Source: TMED27 sp050633165 (GTDB taxonomy: Bacteria; Pseudomonadota; Alphaproteobacteria; Micavibrionales; Micavibrionaceae). Taken from it: a stretch of DNA of 64,000 nucleotides. Shown here in pieces: positions 26,193-33,790 of this stretch (position 1 is its first letter; each line of letters opens with the position of its first letter). The stretch lies in the NCBI GenBank assembly GCA_050633165.1, contig JBOEFZ010000014.1:1-64000 (forward strand), in the 5' to 3' direction. The notes under the pieces were generated by a model. The model was not told the DNA's origin and did no database searches. It saw only the letters and a program-made list of their open reading frames with translations. The position numbers were made by a program, and so were the translations under genes.

Positions 26193-26576
26193 TCAAAACT
26201 CGCCGACTTGGCGGTATTTGGCGGCGGCGGTTTTGGCGTCTGGTTTTGGTGTGGGGGCGATGTCCTGTTCAGCAATCGGAGCGTTTAGCCATGGGTTGGT
26301 CGGCGCGGGGCGACGTTGTGGCGTCGTCCCGCCCGTTAATTCGTTTGCCACTTCGAGCAACATGGCTTTTTCCTGCAAATCTTCGATGCGTTCCATGCGG
26401 CGGATTAGAGCCTCGAGCAGGAGGGTTTGGCGCAGGTCGGGATCGATGCGGGAGATGGGGCTTATGCCCTGCTCAGTCTGTCTTTGACCAGCTTCTATGG
26501 CCTCACCGTTTTTGACGGGCATGAGGGTCGAAAATCGCTTTCGCTCCATACCGTAACGGCTTTTCTCTATGTGCAT
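26193..26576 (-). CDS. Small hypothetical protein with a DnaA-box promoter
   Basis: About 127 residues, family not recognised. The central part (DPDLRQTLLLEALIRRMERIEDLQEKAMLLEVANEL, residues about 47-82) is likely a long amphipathic helix or coiled coil. The C-terminus is rich in Pro and Ala. No signal peptide. The ATG at 26576 lies only a few bases from the expected transcript start, so the message may be leaderless; MERKRF at 26549 is an alternative start. A good promoter and a consensus DnaA box just upstream support a real gene. Confidence 0.6.
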   Translation of the reverse strand: MHIEKSRYGMERKRFSTLMPVKNGEAIEAGQRQTEQGISPISRIDPDLRQTLLLEALIRRMERIEDLQEKAMLLEVANELTGGTTPQRRPAPTNPWLNAPIAEQDIAPTPKPDAKTAAAKYRQVGEF

Positions 26577-26583
26577 GAGGCGG

Positions 26584-26612
26584 AATATAGCACCGCGCGT
26601 ATCGAAATGCAA
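26584..26612 (-). promoter_or_regulatory. Sigma-70-type promoter for the gene at 26576
   Basis: Read on the minus strand: TTGCAT as -35, 17-base spacer, TATATT as -10. Transcription should start about at the ATG. A DnaA box lies three bases upstream of the -35. Confidence 0.6.
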
Positions 26613-26615
26613 GAG

Positions 26616-26624
26616 TTATCCACA
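26616..26624 (+). promoter_or_regulatory. Consensus DnaA box
   Basis: TTATCCACA, the exact high-affinity DnaA-binding sequence, followed by GGGTGTGGGT. It is in non-coding DNA next to the -35 of the minus-strand promoter. Control of that promoter by DnaA is inference. Confidence 0.55.
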
Positions 26625-26664
26625 GGGTGTGGGTAAGTGGTAAAGCGTCCCTATATGGCATAAG

Positions 26665-26687
26665 ATCCTGCGGTCGAGCCGCAGGAT
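26665..26687. terminator. Perfect 9-bp hairpin between asd and the small gene at 26576
   Basis: ATCCTGCGG-TCGAG-CCGCAGGAT, followed by GACATTT. It resembles the interspersed hairpins beginning ATCCTG seen around the GIY-YIG gene. It may act as a terminator or simply be another repeat; the T-run is short. Confidence 0.5.
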
Positions 26688-26712
26688 GACATTTATGAGG
26701 AGGTATGCAGGG

Positions 26713-27726
26713 CTAAACCTTGCCTTCTTTGATCAGCAATTCGGCGATTTGGACGGTGTTTAGGGCCGCGCCTTTGCGTAAGTTATCGGCAACGCACCAG
26801 AAGTTGAGGCCGTTTTCGACGGAGATATCTTCGCGGACGCGGGAGATGTAAACATCGTCCTCGCCCTGAACTTCAACGGGGGTTACGTATTCGAGCTCTT
26901 CTTGTTCGAGATCGACAAGGGTTAGCCCTTCTTGCGCGCGAAAGAGTTCTTTGGCTTGGATCGCGCTCAGCTCTTTCTCCAGCTCAACATTCACCATTTC
27001 GGCGTGACCGATGAAGGCGGGGATGCGCACGCATGACGCGCAAACCTTAATCGCGGGGTCGAGGATTTTCTTTGTCTCGACGACCATTTTCCATTCTTCC
27101 TTGGTCATGCCGTCATCCATGAAGACATCGATTTGCGGGATCGCGTTGAAGGCGATTTGCTTTGGGTAGACGCTCGGGGTTGGGGTTTGGTTGGCGTAGA
27201 TGCCTTTGGTTTGGTTGAATAATTCATCCATCGCTTCTTTGCCTGAACCGGAGGTGGATTGATATGTGCTCACCACCACGCGTTTGATTTTCGCGGCATC
27301 GTGCAGGGGTTTTAAGGCAACCATCATCTGGATGGTCGAGCAGTTGGGGTTGGCGATGATGCCTTTGTTGATCTCATGGATCGCGTGCGGGTTTACTTCG
27401 GGCACGATAAGGGGGACATCGGGGTCCATGCGCCAGTGGGACGTGTTATCCACGACGATTGCGCCGGCTTTGGCGGCCTTTGGCGAATATTCGGCGGAGA
27501 CTTTGCCACCGGGGGAGGAAAGCACGATGTCGGTTCCGGTGAAGTCGAATTTTGCGAGGTCTTGGACGGTTAGGTCTTCATCGCCGTAGGAAACCTGTTT
27601 TCCGGCGGAGCGGGCAGAGGCCAAGGCGACGACTTCATCAGCGGGGAAGTTGCGCTCGATAAGGATGTTGAGCACTTCGCGCCCTACATTTCCGGTTGCG
27701 CCCATGACTGCGATTTTATAGCCCAT
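26713..27726 (-). CDS. asd: Aspartate-semialdehyde dehydrogenase
   Basis: Reduces aspartyl phosphate to aspartate semialdehyde on the way to lysine, diaminopimelate, threonine and methionine. 337 residues. The NADP-binding start MGATGNVGREVLNIL, the active-site cysteine in NPNCSTIQMM, the YQSTSGSGKEAMDEL stretch and the substrate-binding CVRIPAFIGHAE are all present. Monocistronic in this window; a palindromic repeat lies directly upstream at 27751. Confidence 0.96.
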   Translation of the reverse strand: MGYKIAVMGATGNVGREVLNILIERNFPADEVVALASARSAGKQVSYGDEDLTVQDLAKFDFTGTDIVLSSPGGKVSAEYSPKAAKAGAIVVDNTSHWRMDPDVPLIVPEVNPHAIHEINKGIIANPNCSTIQMMVALKPLHDAAKIKRVVVSTYQSTSGSGKEAMDELFNQTKGIYANQTPTPSVYPKQIAFNAIPQIDVFMDDGMTKEEWKMVVETKKILDPAIKVCASCVRIPAFIGHAEMVNVELEKELSAIQAKELFRAQEGLTLVDLEQEELEYVTPVEVQGEDDVYISRVREDISVENGLNFWCVADNLRKGAALNTVQIAELLIKEGKV

Positions 27727-27750
27727 AATTTAGCTCCCTTTATCATTTTG

Positions 27751-27829
27751 AACCACAGATGAACACGGATAGACACAGATTAAACCCATAAGAAAAACCA
27801 TCTGTGTGCATCTGTGTTTATCTGTGGTT
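27751..27829. repeat. AACCACAGAT...ATCTGTGGTT palindromic repeat
   Basis: Opens AACCACAGATGAACACGGAT and closes TCTGTGTTTATCTGTGGTT, folding into a long imperfect hairpin. It is nearly identical to 5691-5749. It lies between the divergent asd and hybrid-kinase genes, where both promoters must be, and may shape them. Confidence 0.88.
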
Positions 27830-27884
27830 TTTTAAAATAGACATTGGTGATATCGTATTTTAGCAACAAGATTCAAGGGTTTTC

Positions 27885-29843
27885 ATGACAGATACGAAAA
27901 ATTTAAGTCGGGAAGAATTAGAAGCTAAGGTCGCGGAAGCCGATGCGCTCGCCGAAATGAAGTCGAATTTTTTAGCAACGATGAGCCATGAAATTCGCAC
28001 GCCGATGCAGACGATTTTTGGTTTGCTTGAGCTGATTAACGATGAAAAACCGTCGGAGCGGGTGGCGGAGATGGTGGGCACGGCGCAAGGCGCGGCGGCG
28101 GGGCTCTTGGAAATTTTGGATGATGTGCTGGATCTGGCGAAGATGGATGCGGATAAGATGGAGCTGGATGAGTTTGAGGTTCCGGTGCGGTTGCTCGTGC
28201 GCGGGCTGCTTGAGGCTTTGTCGGTTAAGGTGCACGGGATTGATATCGCGATTGAGGATGCGATTGAGCAAGATGTGCCATTTGTGGTGCAGGGGGATCC
28301 GAAGCGGTTGCGGCAGATTATTATGAATTTGTGCTCGAATGCGCTCAAATTCACGCATGTCGGGAAGGTCACGGTGCGGGTGAGCCGCGAGGTGGAGCGC
28401 ATCAGCGTGCCGGATGGCGGTGTTGGTTTGCGGTTTGAGGTGATTGATACGGGGATCGGGATGAGTCAAGAGGTTTGTGATCGGCTCTTCCAATCCTTTA
28501 CGCAGGCGGACAATTCCACGTCGCGGAAATATGGCGGGACGGGGCTTGGGCTTTCGATTTGTAAGAAGCTTGTGGAGCTTATGGGCGGTGAAATCGGGGT
28601 GAATAGCGCGGAAGGGAAGGGTTCGAATTTCTGGTTTGAAATCCCGACGCGGGAGGTTGATACCGATGCGAATACGGTGGAGCTGCCGAATTTGGACGGG
28701 GTTTCGGTGTTGTCGGTTGAGGATCATCCGTTCGGGGCGAAGGAGATTATGAATTCCTTGCGTTCCATGGGGGCGAGTGTCGAGAGCTGCCCTACTTATG
28801 CCGAGGGGTTGAAGATGATAAAGGCGCGGCCATTTGATGTGGCGGTGATTGATCAGGGATTGCCGGATGGGCTGGGGCTGGATTTGATTAAGGAGATACG
28901 GGAGATCAGGCCGGATACGGGCTTGGTGATGTATACGGTGCGGGATGATATTGGGCTGGCGCATTCCTTGAAAGCCTTGGGCGCGACATTTTTGACCAAG
29001 CCGGCTAGTCGTGCAGGCCTTGGCGAGGCGGTGAAGGATGCGACGGATCGGATTGAGGCGAAGGAGATTAAAGGGCCGAAGCGGCTTTTGATTGCCGAGG
29101 ATACGGCGAGCGTGCGGGATATTTTGGGGCGGCAGCTCGAGAAAATTGGCGCGGAGGCGGATTTTGTCGAGAATGGGCGCTTGGCGCTTGAGGCGCTTAA
29201 TAGCGGAAAATACGGGATTTTGATCTCGGATTTGCATATGCCGGAGATGGATGGGTATCAGCTCGTCGAGACTATTCGCAAGAAAGAGCGTTTGGATCAC
29301 ACGACGCGCTTTCCGATTGTTGTTTTGACGGCGGATGTGCAGATGGGGGAGCGGGAGGTTTATATGGAGCATGGGTTTGATGAATGCTTGCTTAAGCCTG
29401 TTTCCCTTGGGCAATTTGAGCGGTTATTGGTGCGGTGGGGAATTGTCGAGAAGAAGGCAGCGGTGAAACCGGAAGAGGAGGCGGCGGGGGAAAGCGCGGG
29501 CGATGCTCCGGCGGCTGCTCAGCCGGCGATTGATAAGGAGGCGATGATCGGGTTGATGGGCGCGTTTGATGATGATGCGATTGAGATGCTGGGTATGTTT
29601 GCGGAGATGACCGCGCCATTGGTGGCGCAGATTGAAGAGCAATTGGCGGCGGGCGATTTGGCGGCACTGTCCGAGACAGGGCATAGCCTCAAAGGCGCAG
29701 CACGCTCGGCGTGTTGTCCGGTGCTGGGTGATTTATGTGCGCGGTTGCAGGACGAAGCGGCGGAAGGCGTTGATTGTGCGGATTTGGTGGCGGATATTGT
29801 TGCGGAATTTGCGCGGGTTGAGGCGGAGATTAAGGGGCTTTAA
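27885..29843 (+). CDS. Cytoplasmic hybrid histidine kinase: HisKA-HATPase-REC-REC-HPt
   Basis: 652 residues with no membrane helix and no sensor domain before the kinase core. The HisKA motif MSHEIRTPMQ has the phospho-accepting H35. The HATPase (about 140-255) has NLCSNALKF, DTGIGM and GTGLGLSICKKL. Two receiver domains follow: the first (about 268-385) with VIDQGLP, the second (about 400-520) with LISDLHMPEMDGY. The HPt domain (about 545-652) has HSLKGAARSACC. It can run a complete phosphorelay in one chain. The input is probably a partner protein. No response regulator output is adjacent. Confidence 0.93.
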   Translation: MTDTKNLSREELEAKVAEADALAEMKSNFLATMSHEIRTPMQTIFGLLELINDEKPSERVAEMVGTAQGAAAGLLEILDDVLDLAKMDADKMELDEFEVPVRLLVRGLLEALSVKVHGIDIAIEDAIEQDVPFVVQGDPKRLRQIIMNLCSNALKFTHVGKVTVRVSREVERISVPDGGVGLRFEVIDTGIGMSQEVCDRLFQSFTQADNSTSRKYGGTGLGLSICKKLVELMGGEIGVNSAEGKGSNFWFEIPTREVDTDANTVELPNLDGVSVLSVEDHPFGAKEIMNSLRSMGASVESCPTYAEGLKMIKARPFDVAVIDQGLPDGLGLDLIKEIREIRPDTGLVMYTVRDDIGLAHSLKALGATFLTKPASRAGLGEAVKDATDRIEAKEIKGPKRLLIAEDTASVRDILGRQLEKIGAEADFVENGRLALEALNSGKYGILISDLHMPEMDGYQLVETIRKKERLDHTTRFPIVVLTADVQMGEREVYMEHGFDECLLKPVSLGQFERLLVRWGIVEKKAAVKPEEEAAGESAGDAPAAAQPAIDKEAMIGLMGAFDDDAIEMLGMFAEMTAPLVAQIEEQLAAGDLAALSETGHSLKGAARSACCPVLGDLCARLQDEAAEGVDCADLVADIVAEFARVEAEIKGL

Positions 29844-30059
29844 AGCGGGTTGTGCCGCAAATGAAGTCGATACACGCGGATTTTCATCCAATGTCAGGGG
29901 CGTAGAGGTTTAGCCACAACGGGCACGACAAAAACGGCGATACTGCTAAGGTTGTGAGTTTTAGCACAAAGTACGACAGGTTAAACGGAGCGTTTTGTGC
30001 CTAATGATCATGCAGCCCCCCTCATAGCAAAGCAGGATTTTTTCCACCCTCAATTAACA

Positions 30060-30095
30060 ACATGTAAATATATTTCCTCTAATATATTTACATGT
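30060..30095 (+). promoter_or_regulatory. Perfect 15-bp inverted repeat covering a start codon
   Basis: ACATGTAAATATATT, six-base loop TCCTCT, then AATATATTTACATGT. The right arm contains the ATG of the gene at 30092. It could be an operator for a dimeric repressor or an RNA hairpin hiding the start. The rest of 29844-30059 holds no feature I can name apart from a GCCACAACGGGCACGAC stretch near 29912. Confidence 0.7.
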
Positions 30096-30601
30096 CATAT
30101 AGCACATATACACATGATACTAACAGCCCCCTAGAGCCTGAATACGTTCATAACATCGTTATTCAGGTATGCGTCCCCAACCAAGGGGAGAGCGTTTCAC
30201 CTGACATGAGCGCATATGTTGTTGCATTACACTTTGATAGCTTTGAGGCTTTAAATCAATTTTTACAGCATCCTCAACGGGAAGAAATGGAAAACTCTAT
30301 ACAACACTTCTCTGCAAATTCAAATGATGTTGCTTTCACCATTCAACAGGAAAGAGAGAGGGACGCACCAGAAAATAAAAACTTTTACCCGGACTCTGGC
30401 CCCGAAAGCTTTAACGAAGGAACAATTCTTGATTTTGAAACTATTTATTCGGAATATGCACACATTTTAAATGCCACATATGAGGCTAACATTTTATCCG
30501 CAAATGTACTGGAAAAAGGTTTTAGTATAAATCCGTTAATGTGTGCCGATAATCAATCTTTGCCTGAAAATATTGCACAACTCCAATCACCGCGCCCCTA
30601 A
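30092..30601 (+). CDS. Orphan protein of unknown function
   Basis: 169 residues, no signal peptide or membrane span, no family recognised. It is acidic and rich in Asn, Ser and Gln. A beta-alpha-beta-like region may lie at residues 20-70 (NIVIQVCVPN... YVVALHFDSFEALNQFL). Composition is far more AT-rich than the surrounding genes. There is no ribosome-binding site; the start lies in a perfect hairpin. It converges with the pilus locus and ends 20 bases from it. Whether it belongs to that system is unknown. Confidence 0.65.
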   Translation: MSYSTYTHDTNSPLEPEYVHNIVIQVCVPNQGESVSPDMSAYVVALHFDSFEALNQFLQHPQREEMENSIQHFSANSNDVAFTIQQERERDAPENKNFYPDSGPESFNEGTILDFETIYSEYAHILNATYEANILSANVLEKGFSINPLMCADNQSLPENIAQLQSPRP

Positions 30602-30621
30602 CCAGCACTACAAGCTTTCCC

Positions 30622-31353
30622 TTAAATACAGCCCGCTTCATCGCCATCTGTATCGCCGTTATATTCGGCGTCGGGTTCGTTGATGACCATGCGGACGCGG
30701 AAGCAGACGGATCCGGAGGGGCATTGGGTTAGGGCGGTTGTCGCGCTATCTAAATCAATGGCAGAGAGGCTCGCATCAATGACGTCGGCTTCGCATTCAT
30801 CGAATTGTTCGTCGAGGCGTTCGAGGGCGGAGAGGATGAAGGCGTCGGATTTGGAGCTTTCTATCCAAAAATAAACGCCGTCTGTGCCGTTGTAATATTG
30901 CCATGGCTCGAACAAATCAGGGGTTGGCGGCATGAATTTTCCGGTGCTGCCGCCGAAGAGTTTCGTGTGATTAACCGCTGCGCCGTCGGGGTTACCGGGG
31001 CAACGGATGCCGGAAACGTTGCGGTCACCCGATTGCGCGGGGGTTGCGGCGGAGAAATGCGTGGAATTGGGATTAATAGGGAATTGCGTATTGGCGTCGG
31101 GGTCTGAACCACTGCCGGAGGTGTCGATCGTGCTATCGCCTTGGGGGTAGAGAAGGAGGCATTCCTGGATTGCGGAGCGGATTGTATCAACCTGCCCCTG
31201 CAAGTCCGTTGCGGTTTTGAAGGTGTTTTGAGAGGAGGTTTGCTGGGAGGATGGCTCCATGAAGCTAACGGTTAGGGCCGCGAGCAACGCAATGGCGATC
31301 AAAATATAAACAAGCGCGCTACCATTTTGAGAGTTGGAAGCGCGCTTTGTCAT
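30622..31353 (-). CDS. Divergent type IV prepilin-like protein B
   Basis: 243 residues. After a short basic lead comes NG followed by SALVYILIAIALLAALT, a prepilin-type cleavage site (after Gly) plus hydrophobic helix. The residue that is Glu5 in ordinary pilins is Tyr. The mature part has four cysteines (IQECLLL, IRCPGN, FDECEAD, TQCPSGSVCF) and ends in a CI dipeptide. It shares the general layout of the neighbouring prepilin-like gene, so the two may be major and minor subunits. Last gene of the cluster. Function as a pilin or pseudopilin is inferred from the leader and context. Confidence 0.75.
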   Translation of the reverse strand: MTKRASNSQNGSALVYILIAIALLAALTVSFMEPSSQQTSSQNTFKTATDLQGQVDTIRSAIQECLLLYPQGDSTIDTSGSGSDPDANTQFPINPNSTHFSAATPAQSGDRNVSGIRCPGNPDGAAVNHTKLFGGSTGKFMPPTPDLFEPWQYYNGTDGVYFWIESSKSDAFILSALERLDEQFDECEADVIDASLSAIDLDSATTALTQCPSGSVCFRVRMVINEPDAEYNGDTDGDEAGCI

Positions 31354-31380
31354 TATTATATCCTAGGTTCTAGGCTGAAT

Positions 31381-32121
31381 TTATGATTCGTAGATCACGT
31401 GGTAGTAAACATATTCACCACCGTTATTCTGGAAACATCCGAAGGCTTGTCCATCAAGCGCGCCACCAGTTACAGCATCTCCACCGGTTCCGATTGTGAT
31501 ATCATTGGTTGTTGCAAAAGAGATACCGTTATCAAGAATGCGGTTATACCCTTCTGTAGTGTCATCCGTTCCAGAGACATCCGTTCCGGTATCAGGGATA
31601 CCGGAAATTCCAAGTTCAGTATTGATGCGTGAGCAAACAGCTTGTTTAATGCCGGGCAGGAAGGCAATGATTTCGTTTCCTGTTGCCGCACCGGAAGATG
31701 TAAGACCGACGTTAACAATTTCAAAGTCACCGTTAAATGTCCATGTCCCCTGTGCGCCATTTGCCATCACATCGGCAATTGCAGGCGCATATGTTGCATT
31801 ACCACCAGACGGATGGAACACACAGTCTGTACCGGAGGTTGAACAGTTACCGAAGTCAGATGGTGGATTAAACTCCATGTCTGTTGGGTCGATCCCTTTG
31901 GAAACCTGCATCCGGATCAAAGAGGTTCTTATTCCTGTTGGATACTGCGTAATTGCCGCCGTATTCACAAGGTTTGTTTCATCGTTGGCATCACCGCCAC
32001 CGGAGCGTGTTGATGATGTTACCGCGTATGAAAGCGCGGCAAAAAGAGCCACAGCGATAAGAATAAGGAACAGGACATTCCCGCTTTCATTTTTTCTTGA
32101 TTTTGTTTGTATAGGTTTCAC
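31381..32121 (-). CDS. Divergent type IV prepilin-like protein A
   Basis: 246 residues. The basic lead MKPIQTKSRKNESG is followed by NVLFLILIAVALFAALSYA, a class III type leader cut after Gly. Position 5 of the mature helix is Phe, not Glu. The globular part is Gly/Thr/Asp-rich and has cysteine pairs (FGNCSTSGTDCVF; QAVCSRI; AFGCFQN). The GTG start is supported by an AAGGGG site eight bases upstream. Probable subunit of the pilus or pseudopilus made by this locus. Confidence 0.75.
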   Translation of the reverse strand: MKPIQTKSRKNESGNVLFLILIAVALFAALSYAVTSSTRSGGGDANDETNLVNTAAITQYPTGIRTSLIRMQVSKGIDPTDMEFNPPSDFGNCSTSGTDCVFHPSGGNATYAPAIADVMANGAQGTWTFNGDFEIVNVGLTSSGAATGNEIIAFLPGIKQAVCSRINTELGISGIPDTGTDVSGTDDTTEGYNRILDNGISFATTNDITIGTGGDAVTGGALDGQAFGCFQNNGGEYVYYHVIYES

Positions 32122-32185
32122 TTGAACTACCCCTTAAATTTAATGTGGAATGAATTTTCTCCAAAAATACCGAATCAGTATAACA

Positions 32186-32767
32186 TCACTTCGGCTTCAC
32201 GGAAATAGTATTTATTTTCAATGTTGTACTTAATGGCTTGCCCTCGCATTCCCGCCCTACGCAAAGGCTTTTTATATCAATGCGCCAACCATCTCCACCG
32301 TTTTGAACATGGCCGATTGCTTCGCGGAATTGCCCGAATGTATTGGTTGAACTGGCGGTCATAGAGATGGCGGTGCCGGAAGCTTTTATATCTACGCCCT
32401 GATAAATATCTTTCATACGCTCGGCGAACTTCTTTAAATCGTTTGGCTTAACAGCCTGATTTACAATTTTCGGGACAGAGGGTTTGATCGCTTCGGCTTC
32501 CTGAAGCTCTGTGCGTAACTGCGTTAAAGATTGGAGATTTACAACCGTGAACAGGCCAACAGCAGCAGCCCCCATCCACACGACGCCGGCGATGACCAAC
32601 ATTGTCTGACTGGCATTTTGCGGCATTTTTTCGAGGAAATGGTTTAAATCCTCGGCTGCACTGGCGTTTGTTAGTTTATTAAGCGACCGTGGGTCAAAAT
32701 CTTTGATCGCATTTTTAAATGCTGCGATGATTTGTTTGAATTGATTATTTTTCATCCCTGCCCCCAT
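32186..32767 (-). CDS. Single-span inner-membrane protein of the pilus locus (PilO/PilP-like position)
   Basis: 193 residues. A cytoplasmic N-terminal part of about 55 residues, one membrane helix (about 56-80, MLVIAGVVWMGAAAVGLFTVV), a short coiled stretch and a periplasmic alpha/beta domain (IKASGTAISMTASSTNTFGQFREAI) with two cysteines in SLCVGREC. The size and topology resemble inner-membrane assembly proteins of type IV pili, but sequence family is not recognised. Its ATG overlaps the stop of the upstream gene (TAATG), so the two are translationally coupled and probably form a complex. Confidence 0.7.
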   Translation of the reverse strand: MGAGMKNNQFKQIIAAFKNAIKDFDPRSLNKLTNASAAEDLNHFLEKMPQNASQTMLVIAGVVWMGAAAVGLFTVVNLQSLTQLRTELQEAEAIKPSVPKIVNQAVKPNDLKKFAERMKDIYQGVDIKASGTAISMTASSTNTFGQFREAIGHVQNGGDGWRIDIKSLCVGRECEGKPLSTTLKINTISVKPK

Positions 32768-33732
32768 TACCTTGACCCGACAACGCGTACGCGTCCATCA
32801 CGGGCAGTATTTTCTTCATCGACGCGCGCAGGCAGGCGCTCCATAATCGGCTGTACGAAGGCGGGTGGGATAAGAGCCTCCCATACGACTTTATTGCCAT
32901 CGACATGATATTTCACAAGCGTACCGTCAACGCGCGAGAAGACGTCGAGCAATTCCTGCACACGCACCATGTGTTTGATGGAATCATTTTTCATGATGTT
33001 ATTAGCATTTGTCATGAGCTCCATTGCCGCTCGGTCGGTTTGTTTTTGCACTTTTTCAAGGTCGCGTTTAATCATATTGACGGACAAAAAGCTGAAGACA
33101 AGGATGCAGGCCGCGATAATACCAACCAACAGGCCGGATACGACCAGCATTTTTGCTGTCGCGCGTGTGAGTTGCTCGGTTTTCAGGTTGCGGTTACGCC
33201 ATGGAACCACATCCGCCATATCAGGATTAATGGTTACGAAATTCGCGTCCATGCTCTGGATACGCGGTAAGATAGTACGGGATGCGCCGAGATAGACCTG
33301 CATCCGTTTTGTATCGGGGTCCCAACGCAGGGCGGAGGCTGTTCCCTCTTGTTCATACAGGTAGACGGTTTCCTGATCCCAATATTCGCTATTCCCCGGA
33401 AGGGCGGCGGCGAGCGGGCACCAGCTATCGGGGTTGGAAGACATGGCGGCGGAAGGGCATGCGAGATACCAGATTTTGTTTTCATCAACGGCATAGCAAT
33501 AGTGCACTTTTTCCGTGCCGCAAGCCTGGGAAGCGGCATTCCATACGGCTTCGTCTTCTGTGCCGGGGATGTGCGGGATGCTGCCGCCGATTACTTCTTG
33601 CGGTAGGTAGGGCTTTAAATCCTCGACAAATGCACCGCCTTCGCCGGCCAGAACATCGGAGATGCCGGCGGCGGGCTTTGCCCCTGTGCGCTTGTTTGGC
33701 GCATCCATTTCGTTTGATTTTCGAATTGCCAC
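32767..33732 (-). CDS. Single-span membrane protein of the pilus locus
   Basis: 321 residues, no family recognised. The first 190 residues are soluble and contain four cysteines (QACGTE, HYCYA, LACPSA, SWCPLA). Then one membrane helix (about 195-218, KMLVVSGLLVGIIAACILVFSF), a coiled coil (KRDLEKVQKQTDRAAMELM) and a small periplasmic domain. The layout suggests a link between the cytoplasmic ATPase and the periplasmic parts, as PilO or TcpD-like proteins do in type IVb systems. The start is a GTG at 33732; MDAPNK at 33708 is an alternative. Confidence 0.65.
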   Translation of the reverse strand: MAIRKSNEMDAPNKRTGAKPAAGISDVLAGEGGAFVEDLKPYLPQEVIGGSIPHIPGTEDEAVWNAASQACGTEKVHYCYAVDENKIWYLACPSAAMSSNPDSWCPLAAALPGNSEYWDQETVYLYEQEGTASALRWDPDTKRMQVYLGASRTILPRIQSMDANFVTINPDMADVVPWRNRNLKTEQLTRATAKMLVVSGLLVGIIAACILVFSFLSVNMIKRDLEKVQKQTDRAAMELMTNANNIMKNDSIKHMVRVQELLDVFSRVDGTLVKYHVDGNKVVWEALIPPAFVQPIMERLPARVDEENTARDGRVRVVGSR

Positions 33733-33790
33733 AGTGAATGTAACCCTTTTCCCGAATTCTACCTTAAGTATCGCTTAGAACCAAGCGCGT

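Noticed and set aside
27972..29414. 480-codon minus-strand frame across the hybrid kinase
   Set aside because: Shadow frame with low-complexity His/Arg/Pro-rich product; the plus-strand kinase explains the sequence fully.
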